62,117 nt of DNA from Lachnospiraceae bacterium (lineage in GTDB: Bacteria > Bacillota > Clostridia > Lachnospirales > Lachnospiraceae): contig JAGACK010000016.1 of NCBI GenBank assembly GCA_017614155.1, forward strand, positions 1 to 62,117, in the 5' to 3' direction. Position numbers and translations under genes: made by a program. Positions within the stretch are counted from its first letter, which is position 1. Every line of letters begins with the position of its first letter. The notes below the pieces were generated by a model. It had not been told where the DNA came from and searched no databases. It was given only the letters and a program-made list of their open reading frames with translations. Below are positions 42,449 to 50,529 of the stretch, piece after piece.

Positions 42449-44668
42449 CTACTCTCCTTTTATCACAAGACCTGCACTGAGCATGACAGCGTTCCCTATA
42501 CAGACAGGGATCAGGAATCCTGTCAGCGCGCCGACCACCGTCAGTCCTGCTGCGACAAGTATCGAAACAAAGGAAGGCATATGGGCAAGGAAGATACCCA
42601 TAATGACTTCAATTACCATTATTATCACGAGCACGGGTATGGTGACTTCAAGGTTGATCACTGAAAAAATACCGGTCACTATAATAAGAGCCACCAGGAA
42701 GATAAGGCTCATTGTTGCCCTTGGTATCGCGCCGAATATGAGGGAATCCGTCGAGCGCCTGTTGGGCGACTGGTCGCGAAGCCTCCTTTCATCCTGCATC
42801 ATATTCCTGCTGTTATCACGCGCTCTTTCACGCAGGGGTCTGTCCGGGTCGGGAACGGAATTTGCATGATGAATGCTTCCGGATGCATTCATAGTATTGG
42901 CTGTGTTCATAGTGCTGGGCGCATAATTCATATTCATGCCGCCGGCATTAAAATCTGCAGTTCCCATTTTGGGATCAGAAACCTGCTGCTGATAGGGAGG
43001 CATGAATGTCATGCCCTGAAGATCAGGGTTCTGATATAAGGGTGTATTCTGAACATTGTTCTGTTCATAGGCAGGTTCTTCATAATAAGTACTCCGCTCT
43101 CTTGCTCTGCGTCTGTCAGTTCTTTCAGCAGGGGCCTCTTTCCTGGGATATCTTTGAGGCTTTTCTCTCCTGGAAACAGACCTGGACTTTTCGGGCCGCT
43201 CTCTTCTTGCCGAACTTCTTCCCCTTTCACCTGAAGATCTGCTGTCGGCACGTTCGAGTATCTCGGCATTGTCGGGATCAAGCGCTGTCGGAGCAACTGT
43301 TCTGGCTATGGGCTTTTGATTATTATACAAAGGCGGAGTGATGAAAAATCCGTTGTCGAATGAAGGAGGGATCGGCGCTGTGGGCTTTACCGCAGGTTCA
43401 GGAACAGCCTGCTGTACAGGTTCAGGCTCTTCGGTTTTTTCAGGTTCTGCCGCCGCAGTTTCAATTTCGGGCTCGGAAACTTCGGGCTCGGAAACTTCGG
43501 GCTCGGAAATTTCGGGCTCGGAAACTTCGGGCTCGGAAACTTCGGGCTCGGAAACTTCGGGCTCGGAAACTTCAGGCTCGGAAACTTCGGGCTCGGAAAC
43601 TTCGGGCTCGGAAACTTCGGGCTCGGAAACTTCGGGTTCGGATACTTCGGGCTCGGAAACCTCAGCTTCAGAAACTTCAGGTTCGGAAACTTCGGGTTCG
43701 GACACTTCGGGCTCGGAAACCTCAGGCTCGGAAACCTCGGGCTCGGAAACCTCAGGCTCAGAAACTTCAGGTTCGGTTTCTTCCGGTATCGGTTCTTTGT
43801 CATCAGAATCTGCGGTTAAAGACTCTGAAGGTTCAGGCTCTTTTGCGCTTTGCGGGGTACTGACGGGAGCTGCCGCACCAAAAAATTCTCCGCCTATAAG
43901 CTCTGTTTCCTCATATGCCGGTTCGGGAGCATCATACATTACAAAGCCTGTATTTTCGGGCTGGAAGTTATTATTTTCAGGAGCAGCCGCAGGATCGGAA
44001 ACATGCATTTCCTGTTCAAAGCCGTTGCCGGCATTCGGGTTCATGTCAAAGCCGTTACCGGCATTCGGGTTCATGTCAAAGCCGTTACCGGCATTCGGGT
44101 TCATGTCAAAGCCGTTACCGGCATTCGGGTTCATGTCAAAGCCGTTGCCGGCATTTAGGTTCATGTCAAAGCCGTTGCCGGTGTTCGGGTTCATGTCAAA
44201 GCCGTTGCCGGTATTCAGGTTCATGTCAAAGCCGTTGCCGGCATTCAGGTTCATGTCAAAGCCGTTGCCGGCATTCGGATTCATGTCAAACCCACTGGCG
44301 GTGTTCAGGTCTATATCGAAACCGCCCGAGGCCGAAGTTTCATCATAAAAGTTCCTGCTTTTTGAAGCTGAGGCATTTGGCTTTTCCTGCCTTACATCCT
44401 CGGGATAGATCTCTTTTACTGCTTTCTTCTTTTTTCCGAACAGCGAAAACCCCTTTTCTTTGCGGGGCTTTTCGGGAGATTCCTTTTTAACGGGTGCAGC
44501 TTTTGAAGGCTTGACTGCAGACGGCTTGGTTCCGCCCTGTCCTAAAGACCTGCCGCCTGACTGACGGTTCAAAGAAGGGTTTGAAGATCCGCGGCTTAAA
44601 GAAGGACCCTGCGACATGCGGTTACCCATCGATCTGGAATTGTTGTTTCCAAAGTTTCTTTCATCCAC
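42449..44668 (-). CDS. Low-complexity repeat membrane protein (GFDMN and SEPEV repeats)
   Basis: The start is GTG 44668: AAGGAG lies seven bases upstream, while the nearby ATG is in another frame. The 739-residue protein is unrecognised. It has a basic, Ser/Asn/Gly-rich N-terminus (1-115), nine exact-length 10-residue repeats GFDMN(P/L)N(A/T)GN (126-215), an acidic array of 21 pentapeptides SEPEV, and a basic Arg/Ser-rich region ([18 protein letters not shown]). A Tyr/Gln/Asn/Met-rich stretch follows, and about 100 C-terminal residues with three or four membrane helices. There is no signal peptide, so the long disordered part is probably cytoplasmic, tethered to the membrane by its tail. A scaffold or condensate role is conceivable but unproven. 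Confidence 0.8.
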   Translation of the reverse strand: MDERNFGNNNSRSMGNRMSQGPSLSRGSSNPSLNRQSGGRSLGQGGTKPSAVKPSKAAPVKKESPEKPRKEKGFSLFGKKKKAVKEIYPEDVRQEKPNASASKSRNFYDETSASGGFDIDLNTASGFDMNPNAGNGFDMNLNAGNGFDMNLNTGNGFDMNPNTGNGFDMNLNAGNGFDMNPNAGNGFDMNPNAGNGFDMNPNAGNGFDMNPNAGNGFEQEMHVSDPAAAPENNNFQPENTGFVMYDAPEPAYEETELIGGEFFGAAAPVSTPQSAKEPEPSESLTADSDDKEPIPEETEPEVSEPEVSEPEVSEPEVSEPEVSEPEVSEPEVSEAEVSEPEVSEPEVSEPEVSEPEVSEPEVSEPEVSEPEVSEPEVSEPEVSEPEISEPEVSEPEVSEPEIETAAAEPEKTEEPEPVQQAVPEPAVKPTAPIPPSFDNGFFITPPLYNNQKPIARTVAPTALDPDNAEILERADSRSSGERGRSSARRERPEKSRSVSRREKPQRYPRKEAPAERTDRRRARERSTYYEEPAYEQNNVQNTPLYQNPDLQGMTFMPPYQQQVSDPKMGTADFNAGGMNMNYAPSTMNTANTMNASGSIHHANSVPDPDRPLRERARDNSRNMMQDERRLRDQSPNRRSTDSLIFGAIPRATMSLIFLVALIIVTGIFSVINLEVTIPVLVIIMVIEVIMGIFLAHMPSFVSILVAAGLTVVGALTGFLIPVCIGNAVMLSAGLVIKGE
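43463..43777 (-). repeat. 15-bp tandem array, 21 units, encoding SEPEV
   Basis: Exactly 315 bases form 21 units of 15 bp encoding (S/T)E(P/A)E(V/I). Most units share GGCTCGGAAACTTCG on the plus strand, with scattered synonymous changes that suggest slippage expansion and conversion. It is unbroken in frame. Confidence 0.95.
44024..44293 (-). repeat. 30-bp tandem array, 9 units, encoding [10 protein letters not shown]
   Basis: Exactly 270 bases form nine 30-bp units with no spacers between them, encoding GFDMN(P/L)N(A/T)GN. A diverged unit ([10 protein letters not shown]) flanks it on the N-terminal side. Neighbouring identical units show recent expansion. Confidence 0.95.
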
Positions 44669-44681
44669 AGCGGGACTCCTT

Positions 44682-44720
44682 TCAGGCTATTACACTATTG
44701 CCGAAGAACATTGAGATCAT
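44682..44720 (-). CDS. Putative 12-codon leader ORF before the repeat-protein gene
   Basis: The ORF encodes [13 protein letters not shown] consensus Shine-Dalgarno (GGAGG, 44727-44731) lies six bases before its ATG. Its TGA runs directly into AAGGAG (44676-44681), the ribosome site of the repeat-protein gene. The leader's own ribosome site is buried in the 18-bp hairpin at 44697-44737, and its ATG lies at the loop. This is the layout of a translationally coupled or attenuating leader peptide. It is inferred from sequence only; so short an ORF can arise by chance. Confidence 0.4.
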   Translation of the reverse strand: MISMFFGNSVIA

Positions 44721-44737
44721 CAATATCCTCCGGCAAT
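44697..44737 (-). promoter_or_regulatory. 18-bp hairpin between tRNA-Thr and repeat-protein gene
   Basis: On the minus strand ATTGCCGGAGGATATTGA pairs fully with TCAATGTTCTTCGGCAAT around TGATC. Three pairs are G.U on this strand but would be A.C on the other, which points to an RNA structure of the minus transcript. No T-run follows, so it is not a standard intrinsic terminator. It begins nine bases after the tRNA 3' end. Confidence 0.6.
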
Positions 44738-44745
44738 TTTCAAAA

Positions 44746-44818
<73 letters not shown>

Positions 44819-44831
44819 ATATTACCAGAGT

Positions 44832-44860
44832 ATTATAAGCAAATATCAGTATTATTTCAA
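44832..44860 (-). promoter_or_regulatory. Strong promoter of tRNA-Thr
   Basis: On the minus strand, a -35 TTGAAA (44855-44860), a 17-bp spacer and a -10 TATAAT (44832-44837) are close to consensus. The -35 overlaps the stop codon of the upstream branching-enzyme-like gene (44857-44859). With no clear terminator after the tRNA, this promoter may also feed the repeat-protein-argH-asd genes. Confidence 0.8.
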
Positions 44861-46980
44861 GTGTCGGAATGTCTGAAGAGCGTAACGCTCATCGGTGCGA
44901 CTTTAACCCTGATGGAATCATCCCTCATGTCGCACTCATCTTTTTTTGAAATTATCCCCTTTGCAGGATTTACAAAACCGAATCCGCCGTATTTTTCAGA
45001 ATCCGAATTGAAAACTTCAGTATATTTTCCGGCCTTTGGTACGCCTATCTTGTATTCTTTCCTGGGAATGCTCAGAAAATTCACGACGCACACGACCAGA
45101 TCCTTTTTATCGGGGCTGTATCTTGCAAAAACAAGAATGTTTTCATTGGCTGAAATATTGTTTATCCACTCAAAGCATTCGGGGATGTCATCGGATCCGT
45201 AAAGAGCCTTTTCAGTCCTGTAAAGGCCAAGCAAATCCTTTAAGCACTGACAGAACCGCCCGTCAAGCTTTTCAGGCAGGCCGAGTCCCGGGTATATCAG
45301 TTTTTTCCCGGGGTGGAACATGAAAAATGAATACAGCGCCCTCAGGTTCGAGAACTTCTCATCTTCATCTCCCGACATCATGTCATAAAGAGAACTTCTG
45401 CCGTACATGGCCTTGTTTTCTGAAAGCGGAAGAAGGAAGCTTTCGTTGTACTGATAGACCATGGGGAAGCAGACTTCATTGTAGTGGGCAGATCTGCTCA
45501 AAGGTTCGTAGGACAGATATCCTGAAACATCTGCAAACCATCCGTTGTTTATCTTCAGTGAAAATCCCATTCCTTCATTCTCGGCATCCTTTGTGATGTC
45601 GGGATAGACTGATTCATCATCAGCGATCATGATGATACCGCCTGAAAGCTTTTTGATCACGGAGTTCAGATGCCTGAAATAATCAATAGCGTCAAGATTC
45701 TCGTTCCCTCCGTACATATTGGGTGTCCACTGCCCCGGTCCCTTGTCATAGTCAAGGTAAAGGAGTTTGGCAACATCATTTACCTTCAGACCGTCAGCAT
45801 GGAATACAAGGAGCATATACAGCGCATTTGCAATGAGGAGATTTTTGACCTCGTTTCTGCCGGTATTGAAATACCTGTAGCCACCGCCGGGATAAAAGCT
45901 TCTGTTCGCATCGGGATCCTCGTACAGGCAGGAACCGTCATAAAGCGAAAGCCCCGAAGAATTCTCGGGGAATCTGACGGTATTCCAGTTCAGAATGACA
46001 CCGATTTCTTTTTTATGAAGTTCATTGATAAGGCTCATCAGGCCGTCACATGAAAGGATTGATGCGGACGGGCAGAAAAGAGGATCTTTGTCATCTGTTG
46101 CGTCATCGAGCAGAACATGGGTATATCCGTTTTCCGTAATAAGTTCTGTTATGTTTGAGGCAAGCTTCTTTACTGTTCCCGTTTTTTCGAAAAGCTCCCT
46201 GACATTTATCTCGCAGATCGATACAGGGCTGTCCTGTATGCTGATGCTGTCTCTTTTTTCTATCCATTCGTCATCGGTGAACTTGAAATCATGAAGGCCT
46301 TTTACTATGGATGCCCCGTCTTCGCCTTCTTCACTTTCAAAAGCATATGGATCACTCTTCAGGATGCAGATGCCGTTCTTCATTTTTATCTCATATTTAT
46401 ACCTGTCGCCCTTTTTTGCGCCCGGGATAAATATCTCAAAGACACCGGAATCCCAGAGCCTTTCCATCTGGTGTATGCGGCCGTCCCAGTTATTGAAATC
46501 CCCGACGACGCTGACCCGTATGGCAGACGGAGCCCATACTGCAAAATGAACGCCCGAAATGCCCGAAAGTTCCATGATCCTTGCGCCCATGACATCATAA
46601 CTCTTGTAATGGATCCCGCCATTGAACTTCTGGATGTCTCTTTTGTTCAGGACTCCTCCGAAGGAATACGGATCATATTCCTCGCGCTTATCACCGTTTT
46701 CATCAGTGATTATAAAAGAATACTCAAAAGGTTCGCGGTTTTTTACAAGAATGGCAAAATACCCCTCTTCGTCCGCAAGCTCCATCTCTGTACTCTTTTT
46801 TTCGCCCTTAAACTTTATTGCTATCTTTTTTGCATCAGGCCTGTATGCTGTTACAAGGGTTTGGCCTCCGCGGACAGGGTGAGCGCCCAGTACACCCTTC
46901 GGGTGATCTTCTTCGGAATAAGTGACGGCTTCGATTTCAGCCCAGTCCATCAGATTGTATAATTTTTTTGACATTGCCAT
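44857..46980 (-). CDS. Glycogen branching enzyme-like protein, catalytic residues lost
   Basis: The 707-residue protein has the GlgB architecture: an N-terminal beta domain (about 25-120), CBM48 (about 130-215, FAVWAPSAIRVSVVGDFNNW), a GH13 barrel (about 255-590) and a C-terminal beta domain. The barrel aligns through HADGLKVNDVAKLLYLDYDK, GGNENLDAIDYFRHLN and FSNLRALYSFFMFHPGKKL. All three catalytic acids appear changed: the nucleophile Asp of GLRVDAV is Asn401 (GLKVND), the acid/base Glu of AEEST is Asp454 (ADDES), and the transition-state Asp of SHDEV is Asn522 (SENKA). Substrate loops (GYQVTGYFAP, PAHFP) are also not conserved. It is probably a glycan-binding or regulatory pseudoenzyme. 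It ends the leuB-ser transcript, 17 bases after the DUF1015 gene. Confidence 0.85.
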   Translation of the reverse strand: MAMSKKLYNLMDWAEIEAVTYSEEDHPKGVLGAHPVRGGQTLVTAYRPDAKKIAIKFKGEKKSTEMELADEEGYFAILVKNREPFEYSFIITDENGDKREEYDPYSFGGVLNKRDIQKFNGGIHYKSYDVMGARIMELSGISGVHFAVWAPSAIRVSVVGDFNNWDGRIHQMERLWDSGVFEIFIPGAKKGDRYKYEIKMKNGICILKSDPYAFESEEGEDGASIVKGLHDFKFTDDEWIEKRDSISIQDSPVSICEINVRELFEKTGTVKKLASNITELITENGYTHVLLDDATDDKDPLFCPSASILSCDGLMSLINELHKKEIGVILNWNTVRFPENSSGLSLYDGSCLYEDPDANRSFYPGGGYRYFNTGRNEVKNLLIANALYMLLVFHADGLKVNDVAKLLYLDYDKGPGQWTPNMYGGNENLDAIDYFRHLNSVIKKLSGGIIMIADDESVYPDITKDAENEGMGFSLKINNGWFADVSGYLSYEPLSRSAHYNEVCFPMVYQYNESFLLPLSENKAMYGRSSLYDMMSGDEDEKFSNLRALYSFFMFHPGKKLIYPGLGLPEKLDGRFCQCLKDLLGLYRTEKALYGSDDIPECFEWINNISANENILVFARYSPDKKDLVVCVVNFLSIPRKEYKIGVPKAGKYTEVFNSDSEKYGGFGFVNPAKGIISKKDECDMRDDSIRVKVAPMSVTLFRHSDT

Positions 46981-46997
46981 GATGCAGTTACCCCTTC

Positions 46998-48239
46998 CTA
47001 TATCTTGTGAATGAATAATCCCGAGCGAAGCTTCGGTTCAAACCAGGTTGATTTCGGTGGCATGAGCCTTCCTGCATCCGCTACGGCAAAAAGCTCTTCG
47101 ATCGAAGTCGGATACATTGCAAAAGCTACAGTCGCCCTGCCCGAATCTACTCTTTTTGAAAGCTCTTCAAGTCCGCGGATCCCGCCTACAAAATCAATGC
47201 GGCTGTCAGTCTTCGGATCCTCGATATTCAGTATCGGTGAAAGCACCTCGTTCTGAAGCACCGATACATCAAGGCTCTCTACGGGATCGTCTGTTTCAGG
47301 CCTGTCCTTCAGGGTGAGTCTGTACCATTTTCCGCTGATGTACATACCTATGCAGCCTTTTTCTTCGGGATGGTATATCGTGTCGCCGCGGTCTTCTATA
47401 TTGAATTTCTTTCTGAGCCTGTCAAAGAACCTCTCCTCGGACAGTCCGTTCAGATCAGATACCAGCCTGTTGTAATCAAGGATCTTTAATTCTTCATCAG
47501 GGAAAAGCACAGAAAGGAAGAAATTATACTCGGCGTTTGGATCAAAGCTGTCTTTTGCGGATGCTCTTTTTTCCAGGCAGACCTTTACTGCCGAAGCGCA
47601 TCTGTGATGTCCGTCAGCTATATAGATATCATTTATTGAAGAAAAGGCATTCCTTACGGCGACTATGTCCTCTTTGTCTTTTATTATCCATACCCTGTGC
47701 CTGATACCGTCCGGAGACACAAAATCATATTCAGGATCGTTCGTTTTTGTTTTTTCGGTAACTGAGGCTATCACCTCGTTTTTCCTGTAGGCAAGAAAGA
47801 TCGGCCCTGTCTGGGCATTGCATGCTTTTACATGCTCTATCCTGTCTTTTTCCTTGTCAGCGCGTGTGTTCTCATGCTTTTTTATTATGCCGTTTGAATA
47901 ATCATCCGCTGAAGCAGCTGCAACTATTCCGGTCTGGCATCTTCCGTCCATTGTCAGCTCATAGATATAATAAAAACGGTCTTCATCCATCGACAGCTCG
48001 CCGTTTTCCATCATCTGTGACAGTATCGAAGCAGCTTTTTCATATACTCTCGGATCGTCAAAAGATACGCTGTCATCAAAGGAGGTCTCTGCCCTGTCAA
48101 CTCTCAGAAAGGAAAGAGGCTCCCTTTTTATTTCCTCTCTTGCCTCCTTCGTGTCCATGACATCATAAGGCAGAGCCGCTATATGCGATGCGGCATCCTT
48201 TGCAGGCCTTACGGCTTTGAATGGTCTGATATCTGCCAT
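46998..48239 (-). CDS. DUF1015 family protein
   Basis: The 413-residue protein fits the DUF1015 family. It starts ADIRPFKAVRP, has ALPYDVMDTKEAREE, the conserved KKHENTRADKEKDRIEH motif (about 120-136) and IYIADGHHRCASAV (DGHHR at 209-213), and ends near MPPKSTWFEPKLRSGLFIHK. DUF1015 proteins have been linked to the ParB/sulfiredoxin-like fold; members of that superfamily include free-serine kinases. Its place 12 bases after serA, with no serB in the window, suggests a role in serine or phosphoserine metabolism. That role is inference. Confidence 0.85.
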   Translation of the reverse strand: MADIRPFKAVRPAKDAASHIAALPYDVMDTKEAREEIKREPLSFLRVDRAETSFDDSVSFDDPRVYEKAASILSQMMENGELSMDEDRFYYIYELTMDGRCQTGIVAAASADDYSNGIIKKHENTRADKEKDRIEHVKACNAQTGPIFLAYRKNEVIASVTEKTKTNDPEYDFVSPDGIRHRVWIIKDKEDIVAVRNAFSSINDIYIADGHHRCASAVKVCLEKRASAKDSFDPNAEYNFFLSVLFPDEELKILDYNRLVSDLNGLSEERFFDRLRKKFNIEDRGDTIYHPEEKGCIGMYISGKWYRLTLKDRPETDDPVESLDVSVLQNEVLSPILNIEDPKTDSRIDFVGGIRGLEELSKRVDSGRATVAFAMYPTSIEELFAVADAGRLMPPKSTWFEPKLRSGLFIHKI

Positions 48240-48251
48240 TTTTCCACCTTC

Positions 48252-49415
48252 TTACTTTACTATCCTTACCCTGTATACGCCTTCAAGCGATGAAAGCTTT
48301 TCAACAAGCTCTTCGCTCACTGTCATATCGGTATCCATCATGGTCACTGCATTGTCGCCCTTTGACCTGTTGTTCATCTCGGAGATATTGATCCCTGCTT
48401 CTCCGAAGATCGCGGAATACTTTGTGATCATGTTTGCCACATTTTTGTGGAAGATCAGGATCCTGGATGCTTTTTCGAAGGACCCCATGCTGATGGCAGG
48501 GAAATTGACGGAATTCCTGATGTTTCCGTTTTCCATATAGTCGGAAAGCTCCTGTACAGCCATGACTGCGCAGTTGTCTTCCGATTCCTCCGTTGATGCT
48601 CCGAGGTGAGGTATGATGATGCAGCCTTCCTTTCCGGCATTGGTAGGGTTGGGGAAATCGCAGACATATCTGCGAAGCTTGCCGACCTTCAGTGCATCCA
48701 CAACGGCGCTTTCATCAACGAGAAGATCCCTGGCAAGATTGATAAGTATCGCGCTGTTCTTCATGAGCTTTATGGCGTTGACATCAATCATCTTTTTTGT
48801 CGCATCCATTAACGGCACATGAACGGTAATGAAATCACAGTTTGCATAGATTTCGGAAACTTCTTTTACATGCTTTACCGAACGGGAAAGCTTCCATGCC
48901 GCATCTATCGAGATATAGGGATCATAGCCGTAAACCTCCATGCCAAGATTGACAGCGGCATTTGCTACTTGTATGCCTATTGCGCCAAGTCCGATGACAC
49001 CGAGTTTTTTGCCGTAGATCTCAGTTCCGGCATAAGCCTTCTTTTGCTTCTCTGCAGTCTTTGCGATGTCTTCTGCGCCTTCCTGTGAGGATACCCAGTT
49101 TATTCCGCCGACTATGTCGCGGCTGGCAAGAAGCATGGCAGCTATCACGAGTTCTTTTACACCGTTTGCATTTGCTCCGGGAGTATTAAAGACAACGATG
49201 CCCTTTTCGGCGCATTTATCAAGAGGAATGTTGTTTACGCCCGCGCCTGCCCTGGCTATAGCCAGAAGATTGTCGGAAAAATCCATCTCATGCATGGATG
49301 CGGATCTGACGAGCACACAGTCAGCATCATTAATGTCATCACACTGGACAAAGTTTTCATCAAAGCCGTCAAGTCCGATCTTTGCGATATTGTTTAAGCA
49401 GTTATATTTGAACAT
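48252..49415 (-). CDS. serA: D-3-phosphoglycerate dehydrogenase
   Basis: The 387-residue protein oxidises 3-phosphoglycerate to 3-phosphohydroxypyruvate, the first step of serine synthesis. The D-isomer dehydrogenase motifs are present: NAD site LGVIGLGAIGIQVANAAVNL, catalytic Arg in INLARDLLVDE, catalytic Glu segment and His in PHLGASTEESEDNCA. A C-terminal ACT domain (about 315-387, EAGINISEMNNRSKGDNAV) suggests allosteric control by serine or another amino acid. The length fits short-form SerA. It lies 16 bases after serC. Confidence 0.94.
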   Translation of the reverse strand: MFKYNCLNNIAKIGLDGFDENFVQCDDINDADCVLVRSASMHEMDFSDNLLAIARAGAGVNNIPLDKCAEKGIVVFNTPGANANGVKELVIAAMLLASRDIVGGINWVSSQEGAEDIAKTAEKQKKAYAGTEIYGKKLGVIGLGAIGIQVANAAVNLGMEVYGYDPYISIDAAWKLSRSVKHVKEVSEIYANCDFITVHVPLMDATKKMIDVNAIKLMKNSAILINLARDLLVDESAVVDALKVGKLRRYVCDFPNPTNAGKEGCIIIPHLGASTEESEDNCAVMAVQELSDYMENGNIRNSVNFPAISMGSFEKASRILIFHKNVANMITKYSAIFGEAGINISEMNNRSKGDNAVTMMDTDMTVSEELVEKLSSLEGVYRVRIVK

Positions 49416-49431
49416 CTTATTATCCTTCCTT

Positions 49432-50511
49432 TTAGTTTTCTGACTCGAATTTCTTCATGAATTCAACAAGCTTTACAACGCCTTCCTTCGGCATCGCATT
49501 GTAGATGGAAGCCCTCATGCCGCCGACGCTTCGATGACCCTTGAGATTTACGAAGCCGTTTGCTTCAGCTTCTTTTATGAATTTGGCGTTGAGTTCGTCA
49601 CTGTCTGTTACGAAGGGTACATTCATCAATGATCTGTATTCACGATCCACTGTTCCTTTGAACATCTTTGACTGATCAAGGAAATCATAAAGGACAGCCG
49701 CTTTCTCCTCATTCATTTTCTTTATGACCTCAAGTCCGCCAAGCTTTAACAGCCATTTGAAAACAAGGCCGCATACATAGATGTTGTAGCAGGGAGGCGT
49801 GTTGTAAAGCGAATCGGCATCTGCGTGAGTCTTGTATGTGAGCATCGTGGGAGTTCCGGGAAGCGGTGTGTCTGTTATCAGGTCTTCACGGATCACAACT
49901 ATGACTACACCGGCAGGTCCGACATTCTTCTGGACGCCGCCGTAAACGAGACCGTACTTTGTGACATCCATCGGCTCTGACAGGAACATGGATGATACAT
50001 CCGATACAAGGGTCTTTCCCTTTGTGTTAGGAAGTTCCCTGTATTTTGTTCCGTAGATGGTGTTGTTCTGACAGATATACACATAATCTGCATCTTCGCT
50101 TATCGGAAGATCGGACACATCGGGTATATAAGCAAATGTCCTGTCTTCGCTTGATGCGATCTTGTTTGCTTTACCGTATTTTGAGGCTTCCTGCCAGGCT
50201 TTTTTTGCCCACTGTCCTGTCACGATGAAATCTGCGACACCGTTCTTCATGAGATTCATCGGGATCATGGCAAACTGCGTTGAAGCTCCTCCCTGAAGGA
50301 AGAGGACTTTGTAGTTATCCGGGACATTTACAAGCTTTCTGAAATCGGCCTCGGCCGTTTTTATTATCCCGTCATAAACCTTTGATCTGTGGCTCATTTC
50401 CATAACAGACTGACCTGAACCTTCATAGTCAAGCATCTGCTCTGCCGCCGTTTTTAATACCTCTTCCGGGAGCATTCCCGGGCCTGCCGAAAAATTAAAT
50501 ACTCTGCTCAT
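49432..50511 (-). CDS. serC: Phosphoserine aminotransferase
   Basis: The 359-residue PLP enzyme converts 3-phosphohydroxypyruvate to O-phosphoserine using glutamate. It begins RVFNFSAGPGMLPEEVLKTA and has the SerC segments LQGGASTQFAMIPMNL and YGGVQKNVGPAGVVIVVIRE, which contains the PLP Lys, then YNTPPCYNIYVCGLVF and the C-terminal GHRSVGGMRASIYNAMP. It precedes serA by 16 bases. The third enzyme, SerB, is not encoded here. Confidence 0.96.
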   Translation of the reverse strand: MSRVFNFSAGPGMLPEEVLKTAAEQMLDYEGSGQSVMEMSHRSKVYDGIIKTAEADFRKLVNVPDNYKVLFLQGGASTQFAMIPMNLMKNGVADFIVTGQWAKKAWQEASKYGKANKIASSEDRTFAYIPDVSDLPISEDADYVYICQNNTIYGTKYRELPNTKGKTLVSDVSSMFLSEPMDVTKYGLVYGGVQKNVGPAGVVIVVIREDLITDTPLPGTPTMLTYKTHADADSLYNTPPCYNIYVCGLVFKWLLKLGGLEVIKKMNEEKAAVLYDFLDQSKMFKGTVDREYRSLMNVPFVTDSDELNAKFIKEAEANGFVNLKGHRSVGGMRASIYNAMPKEGVVKLVEFMKKFESEN

Positions 50512-50529
50512 AGTTCCTGCATCTCCTTT

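Noticed and set aside
44024-44293. 30-bp repeats as a possible CRISPR array
   Set aside because: Units are head to tail without spacers and encode an in-frame peptide repeat.
43338-44348. Long plus-strand frame encoding [12 protein letters not shown] and [10 protein letters not shown] repeats
   Set aside because: It is the antisense shadow of the 15-bp and 30-bp arrays, whose lengths are multiples of three and so stay open in every frame. The minus frame has start signals and membrane helices.
44697-44737. Intrinsic terminator after tRNA-Thr
   Set aside because: The stem is long enough, but the following bases (AGTGTAATAG) lack a T-run, and the stem overlaps a start codon and ribosome site.
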